Of a stretch of DNA of 28,265 nucleotides, positions 6,840 through 16,735 are shown one piece after another. The translations under genes and the position numbers were made by a program. The stretch covers positions 1-28,265 of the forward strand of contig CAZICM010000089.1 of the NCBI GenBank assembly GCA_964537685.1, in the 5' to 3' direction. The DNA comes from CAZICM01 sp964537685. GTDB lineage: Bacteria; Myxococcota_A; Polyangia; Polyangiales; Polyangiaceae. Every line of letters starts with the position of its first letter. The first letter of the stretch is position 1. The notes beneath the pieces are model-generated. The model was given only the letters and a program-made list of their open reading frames with translations, made no database searches and was not told the DNA's origin.

Positions 6840-8387
6840 TTACGCCCTCACCACAATCACTCGCTTACCCGACGGCGTCAGGGCGTCGTGGCTTTCCGTT
6901 CTTTCCTCGGCGGGCTTGATTCCGCTTCGCTTATCGAATATCACCAGCCAGCCGCTCTCTTGGCCTAGGCCCGCTAAATACCCATCCAATTGCTTTAATC
7001 CTTCCCGTTCTGGATCGGGCCGGCCTTCTCTCCATACTTTTAGTTCGATCGGCAAGACTTCGCCCGCATAGCGAACACATAAATCCAGCCGTCCGCTTCC
7101 AATGGCATATTCCCGGTCGATGCTCCCGCCGTTCACCACCCGGTGCAAAAAAGCCATCAGGACCAGATGAGGCGCGGCTTCATGGTAAGGCGCCGATTTT
7201 AATAGAGGCTCGCCATGCTGGCGCCAAAAGTCGAGGAAGGATTCCAAGAGGGCGGCTTTGTTGAGCTTGCCCTCGGGCGTGAGCCAAGTGGGCCGAATCG
7301 AAGGCAAGCCTGTTTCCATGGCCGAGGATAAGTGCCGGACAATAATCTCCCGGTAAATGGGATTGGCAACATCCATCCGCCTTTTTTCATCCATCCGCAT
7401 CAAACCTAGGTCTGTAATAAAACGGATATCGTCGTCGGGTATGTCGCCCCGGTAATCGCCAATCAGCATGGGTTCGATAATGGCGCGGACCCGGGGTTCT
7501 CTTAAGCGTTCCGCTAAGCTGTCCAAATGGGTATCTTGGCGCCGGATCAAGATCTCTTTGGCCCGTTCGATATGGGAAAGTTCAATCGGCTTGCTTCGAT
7601 CGCGCACCAATGCCTCGACACACTCGGCGGCCAGCGCGTTCACCAGCCAGGGCTGGCCTTGGGTGAGCTGATAGGCTTTTTCTACCGCCTCGGGCAAAAA
7701 AACCTGGCCTGTTTCCGTTGTGTGCTGAACATAGAGTGCCCCCACTTCTTCGCGGGTAAAATTGCCCAGCGTCAGCGCTTTGGCCATAATATTAAATGGA
7801 CTCGCCGAATGGCTTCGATCGACTCCGTCCGAATCGATTTTATAATCCCGCACATTGCGCATGCCGATTAAGGCCAACGACCAGGGAAAACCCTTGGGCC
7901 TCAAGCGATAGCCGTCCCGGAGCTGGCGCAGAATGGACAACAGCACATCGCCCTGCAAGGCATCGATTTCATCCAGAAATACGACCAAGGGCCGGGGAGA
8001 GGTTACGCTCCACGCTTTTAAGGCGGAACGGATTCTGGCACCTGGAGGGGCATCGTCCCAGGGGGGCGGCCAAAGTTCTGGGGGAAGTTCGAGCTCGGCG
8101 GTGTCGCGAAAGGAATCGAGAATGGCCAGCTCGGCGCCGCCTAAATTGCCCGGCAAGCCCGCGCCTGTTTCCACGGACATCAGCACGGCGGTGTATTTGC
8201 CTTCGGCTGTGAGCTCTTGGGCAAGCGTGCTTAGCGTGGTGGTTTTGCCAACTTGACGAGGCGCGTGAACGACAAAATACAGGCGGTTGTCGATGAGATC
8301 GCGAACATTGGGCAAGCGTTCGAGCACCGGAAGGGTGTAGTGGCGCTCGGGATCGTTGGGGCCGGTGGTGTTGAAGAAGCGGGGCAT
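6840..8387 (-). CDS. AAA-like ATPase with C-terminal PD-(D/E)XK nuclease-like domain, copy A
   Basis: A 515-residue protein. The N-terminal ATPase has Walker A APRQVGKTT (42-50) and Walker B PLVVFLDEID (133-142). A winged-helix-like middle includes DTHLDSLAERLREPR and NPIYREIIVR. The C-terminus has GRLDL (Asp435) and PIELKVW (Glu448, Lys450), the core of a PD-(D/E)XK nuclease fold. This is the widespread multicopy AAA-like family whose members begin FNTTGP...HYTLP; its biological role is not established. The gene starts 33 bp after the stop of the SNF2 helicase and is co-directional with the defence genes. Over residues 39-181 and 367-515 it is almost identical to copy B (16736-18283) but differs strongly in between; its first 57 residues match copy C at the right edge. 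No Shine-Dalgarno sequence is visible. Confidence 0.85.
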   Translation of the reverse strand: MPRFFNTTGPNDPERHYTLPVLERLPNVRDLIDNRLYFVVHAPRQVGKTTTLSTLAQELTAEGKYTAVLMSVETGAGLPGNLGGAELAILDSFRDTAELELPPELWPPPWDDAPPGARIRSALKAWSVTSPRPLVVFLDEIDALQGDVLLSILRQLRDGYRLRPKGFPWSLALIGMRNVRDYKIDSDGVDRSHSASPFNIMAKALTLGNFTREEVGALYVQHTTETGQVFLPEAVEKAYQLTQGQPWLVNALAAECVEALVRDRSKPIELSHIERAKEILIRRQDTHLDSLAERLREPRVRAIIEPMLIGDYRGDIPDDDIRFITDLGLMRMDEKRRMDVANPIYREIIVRHLSSAMETGLPSIRPTWLTPEGKLNKAALLESFLDFWRQHGEPLLKSAPYHEAAPHLVLMAFLHRVVNGGSIDREYAIGSGRLDLCVRYAGEVLPIELKVWREGRPDPEREGLKQLDGYLAGLGQESGWLVIFDKRSGIKPAEERTESHDALTPSGKRVIVVRA

Positions 8388-8424
8388 CGGTGGGGAGATT
8401 GGGCGATGTGGAAGGTGGTGTCAA
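8388..8424 (-). promoter_or_regulatory. Putative promoter of AAA copy A (TTGACA, leaderless arrangement)
   Basis: TTGACA lies at 8424-8419, overlapping the TGA stop of the SNF2 gene, with 31 nt between it and the ATG. The same hexamer lies 31 nt from the ATG of copy B and 30 nt from that of copy C. With a 17-nt spacer the -10 would be CAATCT, which is a poor match. The spacing would place transcription start at or very near the ATG, consistent with the lack of a ribosome site. Confidence 0.35.
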
Positions 8425-11243
8425 CTATTTTCATCCGCAATTTGAGGCAATAGGATATACAGCGCTATCACATCGGGCGGTAGCATCGGCTCTACGCTAT
8501 AACTTCCCTTGGCTTGAGATGCATCCCGCGCCCGCTTATGATCGCTTAGCAAAACATCCGCCCGCCGCCGTGCAAAGGCGTTGAATTCTGTCTCCATCCC
8601 CGGAAGCTGTGAAAGCGCTTGGTCAATCATGCGGGTCCGTACATGGGCCGGAGGATCGCCCGATGGAGGATGAAGGAGCAGTTCCATGGCGGAGGGGCCT
8701 TCATGGGTCTTGATAAGCGAGGCGCCCGAGCATGCCAGCGCTGTTGCTTCTTCCACCACAAGGGTGCGGGGCGGCTGGCCGGACCGGGTGCTCAGCAATT
8801 GATGGCGAAGCCGAAGAAGCGCAATAACCGTGCGCTGTTGTACATGGGCCGAAATCCAGCAGCCTACGCGGCCCAGTACGGCGGAATCTTGATGAGTATT
8901 GGTTTCTCCGGGCGCGGGCGGCTGGGTGATTAGGCTTCGTTCTAGCAGTGTTTCGGCCAAAACGCTGACAAGGGGATGGCTGCGCTGAACCGCCCGGCAG
9001 CGGGAAGCGGGGGGATAGGCAAAGTCGGCAAGCAAGATGCCGGACAAGCCATGGGCTTCCATGCGTTCAAGGACATCGGGCGCGAGTTTTTGAAGGGGAA
9101 TGCTATAGCCGCGGCGTTTGGCTTCGGGCGCCGCGCCCAGACGGGCCAGGGCTCTCAATACAAAGCGTTCAACATCGGCATTTCCTCCGAGGGCGCTTAG
9201 GGTATTTTGGATTTCAGGCTGAATGTCCTCGGGTTTTAGCCGGCGCTGGGCGAATACGGTGCGGTTTTTCTTGGCTTTGTCGGCGGCGTTTTGCCATTGG
9301 TTGTGGATGGCGCGGCCTTCGGGCGTGGCGCTGAAGTCAAAGGTTAATTGTTTGGGGGCTTCTTGATGGCGAAGAAAGACGGCGCGCATCAGGGCTTGGG
9401 TGAGGCTGTGGCCATCGTCGGGCAAGGGAACGGGGACGCCGAGTTCTTCCCGGATTTTTGCGGCTTTTTTAAGGATGACTTCGAGCACGGCGCCGTCCAC
9501 GGGGTTGTTTTCGCCGTAGATTAGCGTGGTGCGGACGATGGGCCGGGTTTGGCCAAAGCGGTCGACGCGGCCTTCGCGCTGTTCGTGGCGGGTGGGGTTC
9601 CACGAGAGGTCGTAGTGGATTACGGCGTCGAAGTGGTCTTGGAGGTTGACGCCTTCGGAAAGGCAATCGGTGGCAATGAGGAGGCGCTGTTCGGCGTCGC
9701 CCATGGATTCGGCCATTTGGCGGCGTTCTTGTGCGGTAAGCTCGCCGGTAATGGCTTCGACGGCGATATGGGGGAAGCGGAGTTTTAGATGTTCTTTTAG
9801 GTAATGGGCGGTGTTGATGTAGCGGCAGAAGACGACGGGGTTGAATTGTTCGGCGAAGAGTTCGGCGAGGTGGTCGGCGAGGAGTTTGAGCTTGGGGTCG
9901 CCGGATTGGCCCGCGAGCCGCTCGGCTTGCTGGATAAGGTTTTCCAGGGCTGGGTCCATGGTTTGGGCGGGGGGTTCCATGTCGTCGTCGGGGAGGGTAT
10001 CGCTGGCTCCATCGAAGACTTTGTCGCCGATGGATTCATCGTCTTCGGCATGTTCCAGGCCGGCGCGGGTGCGGAGGGCTTGGGCGGCGGCGGCGGGGCT
10101 GGATGATGCGCAGCGCATCAGGGCGAGGGTGGTCCAGAAGCTTAATCGCTGTTGCAGTTCGCCCGGGGAGGCGGAGTGGACGACATTGGCGCAGTAATCG
10201 AGCACGGCGCGGAAGAATTGATCCCAGGCGCCCGTCAATCGGTAGGTTAATTCGCGGCCATGACGCTGGGGAAAGTTGTTGTGCTCTTGAAATTCGCGGA
10301 TATCGGGCCGTCTTCGCTGCACAAAATGTTTGGAGAGTTCTTCGCGCAGGCGGGTGCGTTCGTCGCTTTCGGGCATGGCCAGGGCTTCGAATTTGGGGTT
10401 GAGCAGGCCGAGGAGGCGATAGAACGCGGCTTCGTCGCCGCTGTGGGGGGTGGCGGTGAGCATGATCAAATGGCGCTGGCCGGCTTTGGCGAGGTGTTTG
10501 AGGAGTTCGTAGCGCTGATGGCGGCCGGGGCCGGAGGACGCGCAGGTGTGGGCTTCGTCGGCGATGACGAAGTCGGGGCAGGCTCTTAGGAATTCTTCGC
10601 GTCGGCGTTCGTTTTTGATGTAGTCCAGGCTGACGACGGTATGAGGATGGGCCGAGAAGATGCTAACGCTGGGGGGCAGTTCGCGCTCTAGGCGGCCGGC
10701 TCCCGCGGCGGTGACGGGGACGGCGCGCAGGTGAAAATGGGTATCGAGTTCGCTGACCCATTGGTCGACGAGATGGGGAGGGCAAAGGACGGTGGTTCGC
10801 TCGATTTCGCCGCGTTCGAGGAGTTCCCGGGCGATAAGGCCGGCTTCGATGGTTTTGCCGATGCCTACGTCGTCGGCGATTAAGAGGCGCACGGTGTCGA
10901 GTTTTAGGGCCATGAGCAGGGGGACGAGCTGGTAGGCGCGGGGCTGGACGGCGATTTGCCCAAAGCTCCGAAAAGGTCCGGCGCCTCTTCGCATGGATAA
11001 AAGCAGGGCATCGCGCAACAGAAGGGCGGCGTCGTGGCCGGCGGGGGGTTCGGCCAGGGGTTTGGGAAAGGTGGCTGGGATGACCGGTTCGGGTTCAAGA
11101 GCCAGGTGAATCCAGGTTTGGTCTTCCTCGGAGCCTGAAATTGGGCGGACACGAAGGAGATTGGGGTCTTCGGCGGAGAGGACAATCCACTCGCGGCCGC
11201 GGGCAAAGATGAGGTTGCCGGGTGTGAATTGAGGTGTGTTCAT
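8421..11243 (-). CDS. DrmD-like SNF2-family helicase
   Basis: A 940-residue SF2/SNF2-type ATPase. A short beta-rich N-terminus (PGNLIFARGREWIVLS) precedes Walker A DVGIGKT (125-131), the DEAH box (229-232) and motif III TATPHSG (263-269). The C-terminal RecA lobe contains FCRYINTAHYLKEHL, ATDCLSEGVNLQ and the arginine-finger motif REGRVDRFGQ. A family-specific tail of about 350 residues follows. The N-terminal arrangement (REWIVL...RSFGQIAVQPRAYQLVPLLMAL) matches what I know of DrmD, the SNF2 helicase of class 1 DISARM, an ATP-driven DNA translocase that helps exclude incoming phage DNA. Its ATG overlaps the TGA of the upstream DUF1998 helicase (ATGA at 11243-11240), so the two are translationally coupled. 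The label DrmD-like is family recognition, not a tested orthology. Confidence 0.82.
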   Translation of the reverse strand: MNTPQFTPGNLIFARGREWIVLSAEDPNLLRVRPISGSEEDQTWIHLALEPEPVIPATFPKPLAEPPAGHDAALLLRDALLLSMRRGAGPFRSFGQIAVQPRAYQLVPLLMALKLDTVRLLIADDVGIGKTIEAGLIARELLERGEIERTTVLCPPHLVDQWVSELDTHFHLRAVPVTAAGAGRLERELPPSVSIFSAHPHTVVSLDYIKNERRREEFLRACPDFVIADEAHTCASSGPGRHQRYELLKHLAKAGQRHLIMLTATPHSGDEAAFYRLLGLLNPKFEALAMPESDERTRLREELSKHFVQRRRPDIREFQEHNNFPQRHGRELTYRLTGAWDQFFRAVLDYCANVVHSASPGELQQRLSFWTTLALMRCASSSPAAAAQALRTRAGLEHAEDDESIGDKVFDGASDTLPDDDMEPPAQTMDPALENLIQQAERLAGQSGDPKLKLLADHLAELFAEQFNPVVFCRYINTAHYLKEHLKLRFPHIAVEAITGELTAQERRQMAESMGDAEQRLLIATDCLSEGVNLQDHFDAVIHYDLSWNPTRHEQREGRVDRFGQTRPIVRTTLIYGENNPVDGAVLEVILKKAAKIREELGVPVPLPDDGHSLTQALMRAVFLRHQEAPKQLTFDFSATPEGRAIHNQWQNAADKAKKNRTVFAQRRLKPEDIQPEIQNTLSALGGNADVERFVLRALARLGAAPEAKRRGYSIPLQKLAPDVLERMEAHGLSGILLADFAYPPASRCRAVQRSHPLVSVLAETLLERSLITQPPAPGETNTHQDSAVLGRVGCWISAHVQQRTVIALLRLRHQLLSTRSGQPPRTLVVEEATALACSGASLIKTHEGPSAMELLLHPPSGDPPAHVRTRMIDQALSQLPGMETEFNAFARRRADVLLSDHKRARDASQAKGSYSVEPMLPPDVIALYILLPQIADENS

Positions 11244-14200
11244 GGGGTAATTCCCAGGGCGAGGGCGAGGCGTTCAAAGGCTTCGGCGGATGTATGGGGT
11301 TCTTGGGGGAATTCGATGACTTGGTAGCCGAGATCGATTAATTTTTGGAGCGTTTCGGCGGGTGTTCCATGGGGAGCGGCCACGACAAAATGCTTTCGGT
11401 ACATCCAGTTCAATTTGGTGTTTCCATCGCTGAAGGGTTTGGGATCGGGCGCGGGGATGCCCCGGCGCTGAAGTTCTTGAAGCCAGCGTTGTTCGGGGCT
11501 GTCTTCGGGGAGTTCGGGGACGGTGGGGCTTTGTTTGGGTTGAGCGGTGGCATGGCATAGGCGCACCAGGAGTTCTTGCACCTTGGAATCCCTGCGGTCA
11601 ATGTGTTCGTGGTCGGGCTGGTTGTAATAGGACATCAAGCATTTGTAGCAGGCGGCGACACAGACGTCGGTGTTGACGAGGGTTTCAAGGGATAGTCCAG
11701 CGGGGATTTCTCCTTCTTCGCCGATATTGAAATGCATGATGCGCAAAGCGGCCCGGGCGATGTTGGAGAGGGCGCGGGGTTCGGTGATCAAGCGGCTGAG
11801 CACGCCGGCGCCGCCCTCGGTGGCTTCGTAGAACAGGAAGCTATTGCGCTGATCGCGAAGGGGCAGAGGTTCGGCAAGAATCTCGCCTTCCTCCAACTGG
11901 AAGACGGATTCGATGCCCCGGAGCAGCGCATGCTGAAGGGTGGTCAGCCCGGATGGGCTTAGGGTATGGCTGGATGGCTTGAGAAGAAGGGCATTTTTGC
12001 GATCTTCCACGCAGGGCACGATCATTTGAGTGGCCTGGGCGGTGGGATCGCGCACTTCATCCTCGCCATCCTCGTCTTCGCCGCGTTTCCAGTAGCCTGA
12101 AACAGGATCGATTACAAAGCCGTAGGTTTGTTGATGTTTTCGGCGGCGCAGTCCTTTGTTGATGCGGGTGATGGTGGCGGAGGCGCCATAGGACATATCG
12201 AAGATGGGGCCTTGGGCATCGCTTACGGTACCGAGCCGCACATCGGGCCGTTTATTTCGCACGGCCCATTCAAAGGTGGTTTGAATATCAAAGCCTTGGC
12301 GCTGGCGTTCTTCGTCATTGGCGGTAATGCGTTCGACCGGGGTGGTTTCGACATTTTCAATGCGGTAGACATTGGGGATGATGGTTTTCCCGTCGAGGTT
12401 TTTGCCGCAAGCCTGGCACAGTGAGGCGCCTTCTGATGTGTGTCCGGCGCCGCAGTGATTGCAGATATACATGGGGACGGTGGGGAGCCGGAGCTCCGCG
12501 GTTTGTGTGGCCAGGTGGCTGGGGGAGAGGATAATGCGGACGACGCGATGGGCTCGGCCCTCGTGGTAGACGAGGCTTCGGGGGCCAAATTCGGAGAGGG
12601 CTAAGAAGCGCGGCCTTTGCAGGAAGGTTTTGCCGCCTTGTTTTTCCCGGTTGGAGGGAATATAGGCGCGCAGGGGCAGGCGGGGGAAATTGTAGCCCGG
12701 CAGAAACCCACAGGTGGCGAGGTAGCGGTAGGTGGAGAAATCGTTGGCTTTGGGGTCGTTTCCCCGCTGGAGCAGCTCGATTTGGTCCACGGCGCTGTTA
12801 TGGCGGGATTTGGCGGCTTTTCGCTCCTGGTCGGTGGCGGCGTAATTATCGATGACTTTCCGGGCGCTGTCTCTTTGATCTTCAGCGGCTTTTAATAGAT
12901 CGCGCCATCGGTCAAAGGCTTGTTTAAATTGGGCCAAAGCCTTCTCGGCAACAGAATCGGCGAAGGCTTCGGCGCCCGTGTACCAGGGGGTATGCCCGGG
13001 GCGGAGATAATCGCTTAAGAGGGCAAGGACGCGGAGCATTCGCTCTCGGGATTCGGCCATCAAATAGGGAGCGCTCATGGGGCTCAGGAATGTTTCGCGC
13101 AGGGGCCGGGCCGGGTCGTTGAGCACAAGGAGCTCGGCGATGGAATCGGGGAGCGGAACTTGGGTGCAGGCGAGCCATACGGCTTGAAGATGGCTTTCGA
13201 TGAGATCTTGGTTTTCCACATCCATCAAGGGTGGACGCACTTCTCCATGCACCATGGCCTTGGGGCGCCGAAAGAAATATTGGTCATGAGGGCTTTGGGC
13301 GGCGCAGTAGGAAAGCACCAGGGCGGCTTGGCCACTTCGGCCCGCGCGTCCGCTTCGCTGGGCATAATTGGCGGGGGTGGGTGGGATATTGCGGAGGTAG
13401 ACGGCATTGAGGCTAGAGATATCCACGCCAAGTTCCATGGTGGGCGAGCAGAAGAGCACAGGGAGAAAGCTCAGGGGTTCTCCTTCCTCGCGCATGCGGT
13501 CTTTTTCTTTGGCGATTTCGGCGCGCTCTTTTTCGCCATAGCGGAAGCGCCATTCACGCCATTCGCGTTTATCGTTTTCAACTTGGGCCGTATGTTCGCG
13601 GGCTTCGAAGCCAAAGAGAGGATGCGAAGGCTCGCGCAGAAAGCGTACAAGGTTTTGGTAGTATTGGATGAAGAAGGCGTTTTCCCTGTGCTTTTTAGCG
13701 TGGACTTCGCTGGGATTGGCTTTTTTAAAGAGAATGCGGGCATCGATAAGCTGATAGCCGCCTCCCTCTTTGTCATTGCGCTCGTCGAAGGGCGTGGGTT
13801 TTCGGCAAACAAATTCTTTTTGAGCGGCGGCCAGCAGATCTTCAATGAGTTGGTCGAGTTCTTTGGTATTGAGGCGGCGAAGGGCCAGGCAAAATTGTTT
13901 GATTTCTTGGTCCAAGGCAGACGATTTAGGAGCGCCAAGCTTGGACAAATCCAGACGTTTGATGCGCTTGCCCAAGGCGCTGCGGGCACCTCCCCGGACA
14001 ATCAATTCTTCGTCGCGCATGCGCATCTCTTTTCTGGACGGAGCTTTGATGACAAGCCAGCGGGCCCTGCGGGGCATTTCGTCCTTGCTAAAGCCCCAGG
14101 GCGGGCGGAGTCTAAAGCGGGATTTTGTGCCCATTTGCTCGATGGTCAGCGGTTCGAGCACTTCGCTTTGAATGGCCATCCACTGGCGAAAGTGATCGAA

Positions 14201-16669
14201 GATTTCCTGATAGAGAGCCTCCCGGAGCGGCGGAGATGCATGTTTAATAAACGCGGGCAGGCGTTCAAAGCGCGAGGCGTCGGCGGCAAAATCGCCCAAT
14301 CCTATATATTCCACCCGAAGCAGCCCGAGCTGTTCTAGGTTGGGATTGGTATAACGCCAGCCCCGGCGCTGATCGAACCATACCCGGTAGGCGAGTATTT
14401 TCCGGAGGGTGATTTCGGCTTCGTGAACGAGAAATGGGCTCTCGTCGATATCGGCGAGCCACTGAGCCCGCAGGTCGGGATGATTTTGGTCAAAGCCCAG
14501 GGATTTTTGCTGAGCCGCACCGAGTTCGGCGCTGCTTAGGCCCTGTTCGCCGGCCAATTCGAGCGCGCCCAAAAAGCCCGCGCGGACCAAGGACACAAAC
14601 AAAAAATCATTGAAATGGCCGGCTTGGAGCGCTGCATCCTGGCGGTTATCGCTAAAGCCCAAGAGTTTGCGCTGCTTGGATTCCAGGGTAGAGGCCGGGC
14701 CATGCATCCAGCGCAGGGCACTGCCCACAAGAACGGTGGTGGCGGAGGAGCGGCCTTCGACGGAGAGGGAGGCGAGGCGATTTCTATCGCGGACGGCGCT
14801 TTCCGGGGTATCGCCGCAGCGGAGGCAGAAGCGGTATTTGCCCGGGATAAACCAGGCTTTCAAGCCCTTATGCGAGCTGGATACCCTACCCGTGGGTTCA
14901 ACGTGAATGGATTCGACGCGGGCTTTTTTATAGTAAGCCTTGAGCCGGAATTCACCGGCCTTGGTGATTTCTTGAAAGGCTTCAGGGTAGTTTTCGGGTT
15001 TATCTTCCTTGAATTGAAAGTCATCATCGGTGCAATGGAGGGTGACAAAGCCAAAGTGGGGATCTTCGTCGTCATCCTCGTCATCCTGCTGGACATTGGC
15101 GGCTTTTTTGGTGGAGGGCCGGGGAGCGGCGGCGGGATCGTCGGGCTTGGTGATTGGAGCATCGTCGATTTCACGCGCGAAGAGGATTTTTTCGGAACCC
15201 TTGTTTTCCAGGCGCACGGGATGATATTCCTGCCCGCATTCGCGGCAGAAGTGCGTGGGATAGAGACGTTTATCGGGGTCGCCTGGAAGGAATTGCTGAC
15301 CTTCGACGAGAACCCTGCGTTCGCCTTTTGCTTCAAGCGTGGCATAGGCATGGCCGGCGCCGGAAATAAACTGATGGAGTTTAAAGGCGAAAAAACTGTG
15401 GGGATTGGCCGAAGGATCGCCGGTGCGATCGCGTTCTGGAATGCTTACGCACAAGAGCAGATCGACGAGGGCTTTTTTGCATATCCCGGCATCGCGCCCG
15501 GCCTGCTCGGCGAGGAGATTGACGGCTTCGGTCATGGTTTTGGGCTGGGCGCGCACCCAGCGCTGATCGGATTTTGAAAACTGAAGACCAAGCTTGCTTT
15601 CGGCCCAAACGGCGAGAGGATGAACACGGAGCTCGGCATCGCGGATGGTGGAAGGGATACCTGCATCGATGGCGGCACCCAGCGCGCTTTTATCGGTTGA
15701 GGCGTTGGGACTCGATATTTCCGTGACCCGCTTTAGCGTTTCAACGACGATTTTATCGGCTGTAATAGGGGTTGCGAAGAGCGTCGTAGCTACCTTGGCG
15801 ACAATATCTTTTTTGTTGGTGTTCCCTTCGCTATCGCTGGCCATGGTGGCGGAAGTGCCGATGCACTGAAGGCCCGCCGGGGCAACCCTTTCGCGCACCC
15901 TGCGAACGAGCATGGCGACATCGGCGCCTTGTCTTCCCCGGTAGGTATGAAGCTCATCGAGCACCAGAAAACGAAGCCCTTCGCAATTGGCGATAACGCT
16001 TCGATCGAGCTCATCTTGACGGGTCATCAGAAGCTCGAGCATCATAAAATTGGTGAGTAAAATATCGGGAGGATCGGCGGCGATGCGCTCGCGCTCTTCC
16101 TGTTTTTCTTGGCCGGTATAGCGGGCACAGGAGACGGGGGGCGGCCCTTGGATATTGCCGAGGAATTGAAGGAGTTCTTCCGCCTGGCTATTGGCCAGGG
16201 CATTCATGGGATAGATGACGATGGCGCGGGTACGCTTCTGATTTTTCTTCTGTTGTTTTTCTTGAAGGACGGCATTCACAATGGGGATAAAGAAGCAGAG
16301 CGATTTACCTGAGCCGGTGCCTGTGGTGACGACAAAACTGTCTTGCTGAGAGGCGAGCGCGATAGCCTGGGTTTGATGTTTATAGAGCCGGAGGGTTTGC
16401 TTGGAATCGGGAGTTTTGGAGAGGAAGATGTCGGCGCATTTGGGATGGAGTGCGCCGTTGCGGACCAATTCGGCGACGGTGTTATCCGGTTCGAAATGGG
16501 GATTAAGCTGGATGAGCGGCTCGGGCCAATAGCGCTGGTCTTGATAGATTTCTTTGAGCTTGTCGCGGATGTCGGTGGCGAAGATTTTGGTGAAGGAAGT
16601 GGCGAAGGCTTTATAGTCTTCGATGATGGCATCCCTGAGAGAGAAGACATTCATGCTATGGGCGCTCAT
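11240..16669 (-). CDS. Large DEAD/DEAH helicase with C-terminal DUF1998 region (DrmA/DrmB-like combination)
   Basis: An SF2 helicase of about 1809 residues. The frame extends to a TTG at 16711, but the protein body suggests starting at ATG 16669 (MSAHSMN) or 16654 (MNVFSLRDAIIEDY). Numbering from the TTG, Walker A GTGSGKS is at 131-137, followed by DELH, the motif TSAT, the family-typical GFSDNRQDAALQAGHFNDF, and the lobe-2 motifs SPTMELGVDIS and QRSGRAGR. Cys pairs (CRECG, CLRCG, CNHCG with CQACG) look like zinc-binding knuckles. The DUF1998 part includes FLFYEATEGGAGV and the Cys cluster CVAACYKCLMSYY near residue 1690. In DISARM these activities are split between DrmA and DrmB; here they are in one chain. 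The terminal 100 residues resemble a restriction-like fold without acidic catalytic residues. It couples to the SNF2 gene by ATGA. Confidence 0.83.
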   Translation of the reverse strand: MSAHSMNVFSLRDAIIEDYKAFATSFTKIFATDIRDKLKEIYQDQRYWPEPLIQLNPHFEPDNTVAELVRNGALHPKCADIFLSKTPDSKQTLRLYKHQTQAIALASQQDSFVVTTGTGSGKSLCFFIPIVNAVLQEKQQKKNQKRTRAIVIYPMNALANSQAEELLQFLGNIQGPPPVSCARYTGQEKQEERERIAADPPDILLTNFMMLELLMTRQDELDRSVIANCEGLRFLVLDELHTYRGRQGADVAMLVRRVRERVAPAGLQCIGTSATMASDSEGNTNKKDIVAKVATTLFATPITADKIVVETLKRVTEISSPNASTDKSALGAAIDAGIPSTIRDAELRVHPLAVWAESKLGLQFSKSDQRWVRAQPKTMTEAVNLLAEQAGRDAGICKKALVDLLLCVSIPERDRTGDPSANPHSFFAFKLHQFISGAGHAYATLEAKGERRVLVEGQQFLPGDPDKRLYPTHFCRECGQEYHPVRLENKGSEKILFAREIDDAPITKPDDPAAAPRPSTKKAANVQQDDEDDDEDPHFGFVTLHCTDDDFQFKEDKPENYPEAFQEITKAGEFRLKAYYKKARVESIHVEPTGRVSSSHKGLKAWFIPGKYRFCLRCGDTPESAVRDRNRLASLSVEGRSSATTVLVGSALRWMHGPASTLESKQRKLLGFSDNRQDAALQAGHFNDFLFVSLVRAGFLGALELAGEQGLSSAELGAAQQKSLGFDQNHPDLRAQWLADIDESPFLVHEAEITLRKILAYRVWFDQRRGWRYTNPNLEQLGLLRVEYIGLGDFAADASRFERLPAFIKHASPPLREALYQEIFDHFRQWMAIQSEVLEPLTIEQMGTKSRFRLRPPWGFSKDEMPRRARWLVIKAPSRKEMRMRDEELIVRGGARSALGKRIKRLDLSKLGAPKSSALDQEIKQFCLALRRLNTKELDQLIEDLLAAAQKEFVCRKPTPFDERNDKEGGGYQLIDARILFKKANPSEVHAKKHRENAFFIQYYQNLVRFLREPSHPLFGFEAREHTAQVENDKREWREWRFRYGEKERAEIAKEKDRMREEGEPLSFLPVLFCSPTMELGVDISSLNAVYLRNIPPTPANYAQRSGRAGRSGQAALVLSYCAAQSPHDQYFFRRPKAMVHGEVRPPLMDVENQDLIESHLQAVWLACTQVPLPDSIAELLVLNDPARPLRETFLSPMSAPYLMAESRERMLRVLALLSDYLRPGHTPWYTGAEAFADSVAEKALAQFKQAFDRWRDLLKAAEDQRDSARKVIDNYAATDQERKAAKSRHNSAVDQIELLQRGNDPKANDFSTYRYLATCGFLPGYNFPRLPLRAYIPSNREKQGGKTFLQRPRFLALSEFGPRSLVYHEGRAHRVVRIILSPSHLATQTAELRLPTVPMYICNHCGAGHTSEGASLCQACGKNLDGKTIIPNVYRIENVETTPVERITANDEERQRQGFDIQTTFEWAVRNKRPDVRLGTVSDAQGPIFDMSYGASATITRINKGLRRRKHQQTYGFVIDPVSGYWKRGEDEDGEDEVRDPTAQATQMIVPCVEDRKNALLLKPSSHTLSPSGLTTLQHALLRGIESVFQLEEGEILAEPLPLRDQRNSFLFYEATEGGAGVLSRLITEPRALSNIARAALRIMHFNIGEEGEIPAGLSLETLVNTDVCVAACYKCLMSYYNQPDHEHIDRRDSKVQELLVRLCHATAQPKQSPTVPELPEDSPEQRWLQELQRRGIPAPDPKPFSDGNTKLNWMYRKHFVVAAPHGTPAETLQKLIDLGYQVIEFPQEPHTSAEAFERLALALGITP

Positions 16670-16735
16670 GGGGCGGGGACCATAGCGCGCCGCTGGAGGG
16701 TCTATCAACAAAAAGTAGATTTTTGAAGATGGATT

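Noticed and set aside
6484..7071. Repeat protein with HCNGDAVPEAVVDT units on the + strand
   Set aside because: All six frames are open because the unit is 42 bp without stops. The frame runs on into the antisense of copy A and has no ribosome site, so I do not call a gene.
13160..14338. A 392-codon open frame on the + strand
   Set aside because: It lies wholly antisense to the DUF1998 helicase, whose motifs are clear on the other strand. Its composition is what the complement of a GC-biased gene gives.
14615..15577. A 320-codon open frame on the + strand
   Set aside because: Antisense shadow of the same helicase gene; Gly/Phe-rich with no recognisable domain.
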